Shown here piece after piece: positions 43,070-51,761 of a DNA stretch of 64,000 nt. The first letter of the stretch is position 1. Each line of letters opens with the position of its first letter. The position numbers and the translations under genes are program-made. The notes under the pieces were generated by a model that saw only the letters and a list, made by a program, of their open reading frames with translations, had not been told where the DNA came from and searched no databases. Source of the stretch: Mucilaginibacter_A sp964251965 (GTDB lineage: Bacteria > Bacteroidota > Bacteroidia > Sphingobacteriales > Sphingobacteriaceae); NCBI GenBank assembly GCA_964251965.1, contig CAXULQ010000012.1, positions 21,632 through 85,631 of the forward strand. The letters run 5' to 3'.

Positions 43070-45010
43070 GTGAACCATAAAAATTTACACAAGTTCTCTG
43101 CTGCCGGGTTTTTAATAAGTTTAGGAATAATTTATGGTGATATTGGCACTTCTCCGCTGTACGTTTTTACAGCTATTGTTAACAGCCAGCCTATTTCTAA
43201 TATCTTGATTTTAGGCGGAATGTCTTGTATTTTTTGGACACTTACCCTTCAAACCACCTTAAAATATGTAGTTATTACCCTCCAGGCAGATAATAAAGGG
43301 GAAGGCGGCATTTTTTCCTTGTTTTCTTTGGTACGAAAAAAAGCCAAATGGTTGATAATACCGGCCGTAGTTGGCGGTTGCGCCTTACTGGCCGATGGGA
43401 TTATTACGCCGCCGATCACTATTTCTTCGGCTATTCAGGGTTTGGATATTATTTATAAAGGCCTGCCCACTGTTTATATTGTAGTAGCCATTATTACTGG
43501 CTTGTTTTTAATACAGCAATTTGGTACTTCGCTGGTTGGTAAAGCTTTTGGGCCGATTATGCTAATTTGGTTTACAATGATGGGCGTACTGGGGATTTCT
43601 TATATTATCAAAATGCCTTCTATTTTTAAAGCGTTAAATCCATATTACGCTTACCAATTATTAGCGCATGACCCTAATGCTTTTATTGTTTTAGGCGCCG
43701 TATTTTTGTGTACTACAGGTGCCGAGGCTTTGTATTCTGATTTAGGCCATTGCGGCCGGGACAATATCCGGGTGAGTTGGGTTTATGTTAAAACCTGCCT
43801 TATTTTAAATTACTTAGGGCAGTCGGTTTGGTTGTTACATCACGAAAGTTTAAAGTTAGGGCCGCGCAACCCGTTTTATGAAATCATGCCTCCCTGGTTC
43901 CTCATATTTGGGATTTGTATCGCAACTGTGGCAGCAGTAATCGCCAGCCAGGCTTTAATTTCCGGTTCTTTTACATTAATATCAGAAGCCGTAAGGTTAA
44001 ACTTGTGGCCCAAAATAAAAATCAATTATCCAAGTAATCAAAAAGGACAATTGTATGTGCCCAGCATCAATTGGTTGCTCTGGGCAGGATGTTTAACTGT
44101 TGTGGCAATTTTCAGAAGGTCGGAAAAGATGGAATCTGCCTATGGTTTAAGCATAACTATCGCTATGCTGATGACCACCATATTGGTATCCATTTATTTG
44201 AAGCGGAAGAAATATCCCAACTACATCGTCTATACTTTTTTAACCGTATTTGTGCTGATAGAAGGCAGCTTTTTGGCCAGTAACCTGGTTAAGTTTGTGC
44301 ATGGCGGATGGTTTACAGTGATGATTGGTTGTATTTTGTTTTCTATTATGTGGACCTGGCATTTGGCCAGAAAAATCAGGAACAGATATATCAAATTTAT
44401 TGAGCTGAGTGATTATTATCCGATCATCAGCGAATTAAGCGAGGATGAATCTGTGCCGAAATTTGCCTCTCAACTGGTTTACTTAACCAGTGCCAACTTC
44501 AGTTCGGAAATCGAATCTAAAATTATTTATTCCATCTTACAAAAAAAGCCCAAACGGGCGGATGTTTATTGGCTGGTGCATGTTGATGTAATGGACGAGC
44601 CGTATATCAGCGAATATAAAGTAAATTTTTTAGTGCCGGGAAAATTGATCCGTATTGATTTTAAATTAGGTTTCCGGGTAGAACAACGGATTAATGTTTT
44701 ATTTAGAAAAGTAGTGGAAGACCTGGTTAAAAACGCAGAAGTTGATATCACCAGTAAATACACAACCCTCAACAAATATAAAATCGTGGGCGATTTTAGG
44801 TTTGTTGTTTTAGAAAAAGTATTGTCGAGGTCGCACAACCTTTCTTTTATCGAACAATTTATTATGGAATATTATGTGATTTTGAAAGGCTTGAGTTTGT
44901 CCGAAGAACGCGGTTTCGGGCTTGATCTAAGCTTTGTAACGGTAGAGCAAGTCCCACTTTTACTTGCAGAACAAGAATCTGTAAACATCAGCCGTATCCG
45001 TACACATTAA
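43070..45010 (+). CDS. kup: KUP-family potassium transporter
   Basis: Potassium:proton symporter of 646 residues, about 12 TM helices (to about 430) and a cytoplasmic C-terminal domain. The signature GDIGTSPLYVF is at about residues 23-33, with LTLQTTLKYV and NKGEGGIFSLFSL following as in Kup. The GTG start at 43070 is used because no in-frame ATG precedes the signature. Convergent with the amino acid permease; the space between holds a terminator-like ATRC pair. Confidence 0.93.
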   Translation: MNHKNLHKFSAAGFLISLGIIYGDIGTSPLYVFTAIVNSQPISNILILGGMSCIFWTLTLQTTLKYVVITLQADNKGEGGIFSLFSLVRKKAKWLIIPAVVGGCALLADGIITPPITISSAIQGLDIIYKGLPTVYIVVAIITGLFLIQQFGTSLVGKAFGPIMLIWFTMMGVLGISYIIKMPSIFKALNPYYAYQLLAHDPNAFIVLGAVFLCTTGAEALYSDLGHCGRDNIRVSWVYVKTCLILNYLGQSVWLLHHESLKLGPRNPFYEIMPPWFLIFGICIATVAAVIASQALISGSFTLISEAVRLNLWPKIKINYPSNQKGQLYVPSINWLLWAGCLTVVAIFRRSEKMESAYGLSITIAMLMTTILVSIYLKRKKYPNYIVYTFLTVFVLIEGSFLASNLVKFVHGGWFTVMIGCILFSIMWTWHLARKIRNRYIKFIELSDYYPIISELSEDESVPKFASQLVYLTSANFSSEIESKIIYSILQKKPKRADVYWLVHVDVMDEPYISEYKVNFLVPGKLIRIDFKLGFRVEQRINVLFRKVVEDLVKNAEVDITSKYTTLNKYKIVGDFRFVVLEKVLSRSHNLSFIEQFIMEYYVILKGLSLSEERGFGLDLSFVTVEQVPLLLAEQESVNISRIRTH

Positions 45011-45017
45011 TATTGAG

Positions 45018-45061
45018 ATGCTTCTTTTATCACATAAAAATATAGGTGGTAAAAGAAGCAT
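45018..45061. terminator. Inverted pair of ATRC elements between convergent genes
   Basis: ATGCTTCTTTTATC (45018-45031) and GGTAAAAGAAGCAT (45048-45061) pair over 14 bp with one G-U; loop 16 bases including ATAAAAATATAG. It lies 8 bp after kup and 3 bp before the end of the permease gene, so it can terminate both. Confidence 0.75.
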
Positions 45062-45063
45062 TC

Positions 45064-46770
45064 TTATTCTGCCGAGTTCAACTTACTGTGCTTATAGCTG
45101 TAGGTAAAATAAATAACCAAACCAATAACGAGCCAGATCAAAAACCGAAGCCAATTAGTATAACCAAGTTCGGTCATCAAATAAAAACAGCTTAATAAAC
45201 CTAAAACCGGAATAAGCGACAAGTTTTTAAGAAAAGATAGTACGGCTAAAACAGCAGAAAGACCGAAAAATAAAAAATAAGGCAATTTATCATGATCACC
45301 TGTGTAATGAAAAAGTGCGGTAAATGGTTTCCAGAAAACGACCAACCCAACCAAAAACAAAACGGGTACAATGTATTTGGAGTTAACGTAAGGGATTTTA
45401 AATTTTTTGTGAGTGCCTTCCTTTTGTACTTCTTCATCTTTAGGCAACAACAAAACACCTCCGCAAACTAATACAAAAGCAAATAAAGTACCGATGCTGG
45501 TTAAATCTGTTACTTCCGTTAGGTTTAAAAATAAAGCCGGAATGGCAACCACAAAACCGGTAACAATAGTTGCAAAAGATGGTGTATGATATTTGGGGTG
45601 GATGCGCGAAAAAGCTTTTGGCAGCAAACCATCGCGGCTCATGCTCATCCAAATGCGTGGCTGCCCCATTTGGAAGATCAGCAAAACACTGGCGGTAGCA
45701 ACAACTGCACTGATCGAAATGATATAACTGATATTTTTTAAACCAATCCGTGCAAAAACAAAAGCCAGAGGATCTTCCACCTGCAATTCTTTATAATTCA
45801 CCATTCCGGTTAAAACCAACGCAATCAGAATGTATAAAACCGTACAAATTATTAAGGAATAAATCATTCCGCGCGGCAAATCCCGCTGTGGGTTTTCGCA
45901 TTCTTCTGCGGTTGTAGAAATGGCATCAAAACCGATATAAGCAAAAAACACACCCGAGACGCCTTTCATCACCCCAGCAAAACCGTTTGGCAAAAACGGA
46001 TGCCAGTTGGCCGGTTGTATGTAGAAAAACCCTAAAATAATCACACCTAAAACAACTGCAATTTTCAGCATCACCATAGCGTTGGTCGCTTTTTTGGTTT
46101 CGCGGATGCCCACGTAAACCAGCCAGGTGATCATAAAAACGATAAATAGAGCAGGCACATCAGCAATTAATTTTAAACTTCCGATTTGCGGCGCGCTGTT
46201 CCAGGCTGCTGCTGCAAGCCTTATATTTTCATCAATTGCCGCACCAGAAGCTTTCAGTTTTTCTAACTGCCCAAACCCGCGATAGGCGGAAAGATAATCC
46301 ATGGTTAAAAAACCTGGGATATGAACATGAAAACCTTCGAGCAAATTGGTAAAATATTTACTCCAGGAAATGGCAACTGCAATATTGCCAATGGCGTATT
46401 CCATCAATAAATCCCAGCCGATAATCCACGCAATCAGTTCGCCAAAAGAAGCATAAGCATACGTATAAGCACTGCCGGAAACGGGTATGCGCGAAGCAAA
46501 TTCGGCATAACACAAAGCCGAAAAGCCGCAAGTGATGGCAGTAATTACAAAAAGTATGGTAACGCCAGGGCCGCCATTAAAAGAAGCCACGCCGATGGTT
46601 GAAAAAATACCGGCGCCAATTACGGCCGCAATGCCCATAAAAGTTAAATCTTTCGTTTTAAGGACTTTGTTCAGGCCGCCTCCGTGCTGATGTTCGCTGT
46701 CTCCGTAGCCAGAGGCAAGGTCTTCTAATAATTTAGAAACTGATTTTTTTCGGAATAAACTTTTGTTCAT
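45064..46770 (-). CDS. APC-family amino acid permease
   Basis: Polytopic transporter (568 residues, about 13 helices). GIAAVIGAGIFSTIGVASFNGGPGV (about 45-70) is the APC TM1 motif, followed by GFSALCYAEFASRIPVSGSAYTYAY (about 85-110) and GFDAISTTAEECENPQRDLPRG (about 280-300). Matches the cationic/broad amino acid permease (YfnA/CAT) branch. Substrate not predictable. Divergent from the PAP2 gene. Confidence 0.9.
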   Translation of the reverse strand: MNKSLFRKKSVSKLLEDLASGYGDSEHQHGGGLNKVLKTKDLTFMGIAAVIGAGIFSTIGVASFNGGPGVTILFVITAITCGFSALCYAEFASRIPVSGSAYTYAYASFGELIAWIIGWDLLMEYAIGNIAVAISWSKYFTNLLEGFHVHIPGFLTMDYLSAYRGFGQLEKLKASGAAIDENIRLAAAAWNSAPQIGSLKLIADVPALFIVFMITWLVYVGIRETKKATNAMVMLKIAVVLGVIILGFFYIQPANWHPFLPNGFAGVMKGVSGVFFAYIGFDAISTTAEECENPQRDLPRGMIYSLIICTVLYILIALVLTGMVNYKELQVEDPLAFVFARIGLKNISYIISISAVVATASVLLIFQMGQPRIWMSMSRDGLLPKAFSRIHPKYHTPSFATIVTGFVVAIPALFLNLTEVTDLTSIGTLFAFVLVCGGVLLLPKDEEVQKEGTHKKFKIPYVNSKYIVPVLFLVGLVVFWKPFTALFHYTGDHDKLPYFLFFGLSAVLAVLSFLKNLSLIPVLGLLSCFYLMTELGYTNWLRFLIWLVIGLVIYFTYSYKHSKLNSAE

Positions 46771-46844
46771 TTATAGTATTATTGCGTTTGCACTTCGACC
46801 AAACTTATTAAAAAATTACTATAATATTAGTCTGAAATTATTAA

Positions 46845-47519
46845 ATGGAAGAAAAGACAGTTACGCCGTTAGATTTTTTAAAAAAAATAAGTCCGTTCTT
46901 GTACCCTTATTTCATTTTACTGGCATTTTGTATTCTGATCATGCTCATTTTTACAAAAGAGGATATCTATTTTGCCATTAACCACCGGCATACTGTTTTT
47001 ACAGATGTTTTTTTAGCACATATTACGCAATTAGGCGCAAGTGATAGCTGTATTTTATTTTCTATCGTAGTATTTTTAATAAATTTTAGAAAAGGTTTTT
47101 TACTGGCAAGCAGTTATATACTAACGTTTGTAATTTCTCAAACCATTAAACATTTGGTAAAAGCACCGCGGCCGCATTTGTTTTTTGCAAAAAAATTAAA
47201 CGGAATTTATCTGGTAAAAGGAGTAGTGATGCTGGATACCAACAGCTTTCCTTCCGGCCATTCTGTTTCGGCTTTTACGGCAGCCGTTGTATTAACTTAT
47301 GTTGCCAAAAATAAATGGTGGGGCTGGTTTTCGCTGCTTATCGCCGTTTTAATCGCCTACTCGCGCATGTATTTAAGCGAGCATTTTTTAATAGATGTAA
47401 CTGCAGGTTCTGCTTTGGGTGTTTTTGTAACTGCTTTTTGGTTGTACTGGATTGATCGCCAGCCATTTTTACAAACCAATAGTTGGGACAGCGGTATTTT
47501 CAGCAGAAACAAAAAATAA
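46845..47519 (+). CDS. PAP2-family membrane phosphatase
   Basis: Integral membrane phosphatase of 224 residues with six helices. The three catalytic motifs are visible: KAPRPH (KX6RP-like, about 109-114), PSGHSVSAF (about 142-150) and SRMYLSEHFLIDVTAG (SRxxxxxHxxxD, about 178-193). It likely dephosphorylates undecaprenyl-pyrophosphate or a lipid phosphate at the periplasmic face. Confidence 0.9.
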   Translation: MEEKTVTPLDFLKKISPFLYPYFILLAFCILIMLIFTKEDIYFAINHRHTVFTDVFLAHITQLGASDSCILFSIVVFLINFRKGFLLASSYILTFVISQTIKHLVKAPRPHLFFAKKLNGIYLVKGVVMLDTNSFPSGHSVSAFTAAVVLTYVAKNKWWGWFSLLIAVLIAYSRMYLSEHFLIDVTAGSALGVFVTAFWLYWIDRQPFLQTNSWDSGIFSRNKK

Positions 47520-47559
47520 ACCTTTTAATTTTTTGTACCTGTTTCTTCAAATAAAAACT

Positions 47560-48753
47560 TTAGCTCACAATCGGTTCCGGTGCTTCCTTTTTCCCCGAAA
47601 ACAATAAACCGAAACTCATGATGATGCTTGTACCTAAAATAACCAAAAACAAAAGTCCTGTCTCAATCCCTTTTAACTTTAAATTTTCCGGCAAGTTATA
47701 ATACAATAAAATGGTAATTAAACCTCGCGGAGAAATAAATAATTCGGGCAGCAAATCTGTTTTGGCCACAAATTTTAAACTTATAAAACGGACGACGTAA
47801 ATGGCAACCAAAATCAATACGCCATATTCCACAACTTCTATGTTTTCCAGTTCGTGCAGGTTCATGGTGAAGCCAAAAATCACAAAGAAAAAAGTTCGGA
47901 TAATAAAAGCACTTTCTGCGGATAATTGAAAAAGCTGCCTTAAATCACGCGATAATTTCGGGTACAAAAAGTATTTTCTGAACCACTTTAATTTTATCTG
48001 ATTGGCATTGTTCAAGAATAAACCCAAAGCCAAAACCAGGATCAAGGCCGATAAATGGAATTGTTCGCCAAATGCGTAAACCATTACCAAGATCGAAATG
48101 ATGAGAAAAAACTTGACGTGATGCTGCAGCCGACTTAACAAATACAGTAAAAAAAGACAAGAAATAACCGATAAAAGAAGTATGGAAAAGGTTTCGAGGC
48201 CAAGGTTTATGAACGAAGCTGCTTTAACATTTGGGTTGTTCAGCATAAAATTGAACAGTACAATGCCCAATATATCAGAAAAGGAGGTTTCGTAAATGAT
48301 ATATTCCCTTTTGTGATCATCCATGGCACCGGCAGATGAAATGGCGATTGCCGAACTAATGATGCTGAAAGGAATGGCATTTAGAAAGCTGGCCGAAAAG
48401 GAACTGCCGGAAAGACGCTGTAAAATAAAAGCCAGAACAACGCTTGTGCTTAATAAGATAATCAATGCAGAGAAAAACGAACGCAGGATTAACCCGTTTT
48501 TTTCCTTATCGTATTTCAGTTCCAGTGCACCTTCAAATACAATTAATATTAAACCGATCGTTCCTAAAGCCGGCAAAATCTTTAAAAAGTTAAAGGTTTT
48601 AAAACCGATATAATTCACCAGAAAATGTAGCCCGATGCCTAAAGCAAGCAATAGTAAAACTGCCGGGACACGGGTTTTTTTAGAGATCAGATCAAAGAGG
48701 TAAGAAAAAATAACCAATCCGCTGAGTATGATAAGAGCAGTGTAAGTAGTCAT
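47560..48753 (-). CDS. CPA-type cation:proton antiporter
   Basis: Membrane antiporter of 397 residues with about 12 helices. LSGLVIFSYLFDLISKKTRVPAVLLLLALGIGL (1-40) and the TM5 region SIISSAIAISSAGAMDDHKREYIIYETSFSDILGIVLFN (about 130-168), with Asp in SFSDILG as the likely ion-binding residue, fit the NhaP/CPA1 family. No TrkA or UspA domain. Ion not certain. Near kup, so monovalent cation handling may be shared. The coding strand contains an exact ATRC element at 48170. Confidence 0.85.
   Translation of the reverse strand: MTTYTALIILSGLVIFSYLFDLISKKTRVPAVLLLLALGIGLHFLVNYIGFKTFNFLKILPALGTIGLILIVFEGALELKYDKEKNGLILRSFFSALIILLSTSVVLAFILQRLSGSSFSASFLNAIPFSIISSAIAISSAGAMDDHKREYIIYETSFSDILGIVLFNFMLNNPNVKAASFINLGLETFSILLLSVISCLFLLYLLSRLQHHVKFFLIISILVMVYAFGEQFHLSALILVLALGLFLNNANQIKLKWFRKYFLYPKLSRDLRQLFQLSAESAFIIRTFFFVIFGFTMNLHELENIEVVEYGVLILVAIYVVRFISLKFVAKTDLLPELFISPRGLITILLYYNLPENLKLKGIETGLLFLVILGTSIIMSFGLLFSGKKEAPEPIVS
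48170..48183 (-). repeat. ATRC element, exact core, inside the antiporter gene
   Basis: GATAAAAGAAGTAT on the plus strand; encodes ILLLS. The A-rich block is missing, so it may be codon-driven or a functional copy in coding sequence. Confidence 0.6.
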
Positions 48754-48808
48754 AGTCGTTTTGAGGATGCGTATGGCTTTTACTATTTGCCCTCACATAA
48801 AAATAGGC

Positions 48809-48852
48809 AGTAAAAACAGTATGAACGTAAAGTGTAACATACTGTTTTTATC
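48809..48852 (-). terminator. Terminator of the M3 peptidase gene from paired CTG-type ATRC variants
   Basis: AGTAAAAACAGTAT (48809-48822) and ATACTGTTTTTATC (48839-48852) give a 12-bp perfect stem with a 16-base loop, 18 bp after the M3 peptidase stop. The right half is the exact CTGTTTTTATC sub-type followed by AGGTAAAA. Confidence 0.75.
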
Positions 48853-48870
48853 AGGTAAAATTAGGGTAGC

Positions 48871-50571
48871 TTAAATTTTCTCCATTTCTGCCTTTACAAA
48901 AGCAGCCAGTTCTTTTACATATCCTGCACTGAAATCAAATTTAATTCCCGCGGTTTCGTAAATTTCTGTGATGGTTTTAGTGTAACCCAATTTCAAAGCA
49001 TCTAAATATTGCTGTAAACCTTTTTCTGGGTTTTCCTTGTAGTTTTTCCAAACCGCAATCGCGCCAAGTTGCGCCATGCCGTATTCGATATAATAAAAAG
49101 GCACTTCGAAAATATGCAACTGCTTTTGCCACAGGTTTTGTTCTGCTTCGCGATGTTCGCTCCAATCCACAAAACCAGAACCAAACTGATTATAAATTTG
49201 TGTCCAGGCTTCGGTTCTTTGTTCTGAAGTATGATCTGGATTGGTGTAAATCCAATGTTGGAATTGATCAACAACGGCAACCCAGGGAAGCGTTTTCAAA
49301 ACATCAAAAAGCTGGTCGCGTTTGGCGCGTTTTAAATCTTCTTCATTTTCAAAATAAACGTTCCAATTGTCCATCGAAATTAATTCCATCGACATGGAAG
49401 CGAGTTCTGCAACTTCGCTCGGACAATGTTTAAAATCATTCAACTCTAAACCAGCGGTTAAAAAAGTATGAATGGCGTGTCCGCCTTCGTGGACCATCGT
49501 CGTTAAATCGCGAAAAGTTCCGGCAGAATTCATGAAGATAAAAGGCGCACCAGTTTCTGCCAGCGGATAATTATAACCGCCCGGCGCTTTGCCTTTTCGG
49601 CTTTCCACATCAAACAATCCGTACTCGCGCATCGTGTTTAGCTTTTCGCCTAAATCCGGACTGATATTATTGAAACATTTGATCGATTTTCCGATCAATT
49701 CCTGTCCGTTTTCAAAAGGTTTTAAAGCTGGTTTTCCAGAAATATCAACTTCGGTATCCCAGGGTTTTAACGTTTGCAAGCCTAAAGCTGCTTTTCGTTT
49801 TTCGGCTTGTTCACGTAGAATTGGTACGATTTCACTTTCGATGGCTTGATGGAATTTATAGCAATCGTGCGGCGTATAATCGAAACGGCCCAAAGCCTGG
49901 AACATGTAATCGCGGAAGTTTTCAAAACCGGCGTTCAGCGCAACCTGATGGCGTACTGTTTTTAAGTGGTTAAAAAGTGTGTCGAGTTGTTCTTTGTCCT
50001 GCAACCTGCGGAAGGTGATTTTTTCCCAAACCTGCTGGCGTTTTTCGCGGTCGATTCCTTTTAAAAAAACGGCAGCTTGTTCTAACGTATATTCTTTGTC
50101 ATCGATAAAAACCGACATCGCGCCGGTTATAGATTGATATTTTTGCGCTTCAACTTGCAATTCAGTTTGCAGCGGAATATTTTCTTCGCGGAAAAGCTCC
50201 AACGATTTTTTGATTCCGCGAAGCAAAATGAAATATTTTTCTTCGTTTAGTTCGTCTTTAAACGAAGAACCCATCAATTTTTGGTTCAATTCATTATTTA
50301 ACGGCGCAATTTTTGGTTCGATCTCTGTTGCAAAATATTGGAAGTTTTGCAACAGTTCTTCGTTCGCTGTATCACACGTCATTCTGATATATCGCCAGGC
50401 AAAATCCTCTTCCAGCGCAGCTTCCAGTTCGCTTCGGTCGCGCAGCCATTGTTCTAAATCTTCAACAGAATTGATGGTACGGTTTTGCAGCTCGGTAAAA
50501 ATCGGTTCCAGGTTTTCCCACTTAATTTCTAAGTTTTGGGGAATATATTTTTTCTCTTTTTTAAGGATCAT
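48871..50571 (-). CDS. M3-family oligoendopeptidase (PepF-like)
   Basis: Cytoplasmic zinc oligopeptidase of 566 residues. The HExxH site is MVHEGGHAIHTF (about 355-366) with the third ligand Glu in PSEVAELASMSMELIS about 25 residues later. N-terminal oligo-F helical part at about 15-200. No signal sequence, so it degrades peptides inside the cell. Monocistronic, divergent from the Xre/RES pair. Confidence 0.93.
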   Translation of the reverse strand: MILKKEKKYIPQNLEIKWENLEPIFTELQNRTINSVEDLEQWLRDRSELEAALEEDFAWRYIRMTCDTANEELLQNFQYFATEIEPKIAPLNNELNQKLMGSSFKDELNEEKYFILLRGIKKSLELFREENIPLQTELQVEAQKYQSITGAMSVFIDDKEYTLEQAAVFLKGIDREKRQQVWEKITFRRLQDKEQLDTLFNHLKTVRHQVALNAGFENFRDYMFQALGRFDYTPHDCYKFHQAIESEIVPILREQAEKRKAALGLQTLKPWDTEVDISGKPALKPFENGQELIGKSIKCFNNISPDLGEKLNTMREYGLFDVESRKGKAPGGYNYPLAETGAPFIFMNSAGTFRDLTTMVHEGGHAIHTFLTAGLELNDFKHCPSEVAELASMSMELISMDNWNVYFENEEDLKRAKRDQLFDVLKTLPWVAVVDQFQHWIYTNPDHTSEQRTEAWTQIYNQFGSGFVDWSEHREAEQNLWQKQLHIFEVPFYYIEYGMAQLGAIAVWKNYKENPEKGLQQYLDALKLGYTKTITEIYETAGIKFDFSAGYVKELAAFVKAEMEKI

Positions 50572-50625
50572 TGTTGAACAGAATTAGCTGCGAAATTAGG
50601 AAATACAATTTATAGAATTATAGGT

Positions 50626-50639
50626 GGTAAAAGAAGTAT
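50626..50639 (-). repeat. ATRC element variant
   Basis: GGTAAAAGAAGTAT on the plus strand preceded by AATTATAGGT, in the divergent region between the M3 peptidase and Xre/RES genes, 61 bp before the antitoxin start. Confidence 0.65.
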
Positions 50640-50699
50640 CGGTAATTTCAGCAATAAAAAAGGTAAAAATACTTTTTGTAAAAGGAAAAATTACTAAAT

Positions 50700-51128
50700 T
50701 TGGAGATGGGAACATTCGAAGAACCAATGCTCAGTTATATTCCATCACGAATTGATCACGCTGCTACTTTAGGTTTGATCAGGAATAATAAAGCTGGATA
50801 TCAGCATTTTAAAGCTATAAAAGATATTACTTCTTTTACCGATGAAAAAATAGCAGATTGGCTGGACATCAGCGTAAAAACTTACCGCACTTACACCAAA
50901 CCGGATGCGAAAATAAAAGAAAGTATTAAAGAACGTGCTTTGATGGCGTTATCATTGATCAGACACGGAGCTGAAGTTTTTGGTAGAGCAGCGGATTTTG
51001 TTGAGTGGCTGGAAAAGGAAAATTTTTATTTTGATAAAAAAGCACCGATTACTTTTATGCATACCAGCAGCGGAATGAAATTTATTGATGATCGACTTAC
51101 CGGAATGGAATATGGTGATAATGCCTAA
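50700..51128 (+). CDS. Xre/MbcA/ParS-type antitoxin (DUF2384)
   Basis: Antitoxin of 142 residues. An HTH-like middle (ITSFTDEKIADWLDISVKTYRTY, about 44-66) is followed by the DUF2384 part (KERALMALSLIRHGAEVFGRAADFVEWLEKENFYFDKKAPITFM, about 78-122). Followed 3 bp later by the RES-domain toxin, the standard Xre-RES order. It likely binds the toxin active site with its C-terminus and represses the promoter. Confidence 0.88.
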   Translation: MEMGTFEEPMLSYIPSRIDHAATLGLIRNNKAGYQHFKAIKDITSFTDEKIADWLDISVKTYRTYTKPDAKIKESIKERALMALSLIRHGAEVFGRAADFVEWLEKENFYFDKKAPITFMHTSSGMKFIDDRLTGMEYGDNA

Positions 51129-51131
51129 TAA

Positions 51132-51584
51132 ATGGAAGTTTTTAGGATTGTAAAAGAAGCATTTGCCAAAGAATTAACAGCTTCCGGATCAGAAAACAGA
51201 TGGAATAAAGCAGAAGAATATGTTGTTTATACCGGAAGTTCGCGTTCGCTTGCTACTTTAGAATTGGTTGTACATCGAAATAATATCATGCCAGCTTTTG
51301 CTTATCGTGTTATGATTATTTCTATTGCAGATGAGGAAGAATTAATCACCCTAATTTTTCAAAGCAATTTACCTAAAAATTGGCGTAGTGACACCGTTTA
51401 TCCGGCTTTGCAGGAAATCGGCAGCGATTGGTATAAAAGCAAGCAATCGCTGATTTTGAAAGTTCCTTCGGCTATTATTGCCCAAGAATATAATTATTTG
51501 ATCAACACTAAACATCCTGATTTTGCTGGTAAAGTGAATTTGGTTAGAACTGAGAATTATTTTTGGGACGAAAGATTGGTTTGA
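51132..51584 (+). CDS. RES-domain toxin (NAD+-degrading)
   Basis: Toxin of 150 residues with the RES domain over almost the whole length: RIVKEAF, ENRWNKAEEYVVYTGSSRSLATLELVVH (about 21-48, with Arg23, Tyr33, Ser and Glu44) and NYLINTKHPDF. Characterised RES toxins deplete NAD+ by phosphorolysis or hydrolysis. Cognate to the antitoxin immediately upstream. Confidence 0.9.
   Translation: MEVFRIVKEAFAKELTASGSENRWNKAEEYVVYTGSSRSLATLELVVHRNNIMPAFAYRVMIISIADEEELITLIFQSNLPKNWRSDTVYPALQEIGSDWYKSKQSLILKVPSAIIAQEYNYLINTKHPDFAGKVNLVRTENYFWDERLV
51150..51163 (-). repeat. ATRC-like element inside the RES gene
   Basis: TGTAAAAGAAGCAT, encoding VKEAF; two bases from consensus. Confidence 0.3.
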
Positions 51585-51619
51585 AGATTTATCCCGACAA
51601 AGAATCACAAAAAAAGTAC

Positions 51620-51633
51620 AATAAAAGAAGTAT
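51620..51633 (-). repeat. ATRC element variant
   Basis: AATAAAAGAAGTAT on the plus strand, 36 bp after the RES toxin gene and about 130 bp before the TonB receptor gene. Confidence 0.6.
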
Positions 51634-51761
51634 CGCCGATTATCAAACTAAAAGTAAAAGCCTTTTATTTATCAATAAAAATATCCATCAAAATATTACT
51701 TGCTTTAAACAGTTTTAAAGTTGATGTTTCAATTCAAAATAGCTTAACATCAATTTTATAA

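Noticed and set aside
12888..51163. The ATRC element as a by-product of KEA codons
   Set aside because: Most exact copies are intergenic and carry the A-rich block; codon use may explain only the weaker in-gene matches (18499, 33797, 51150).
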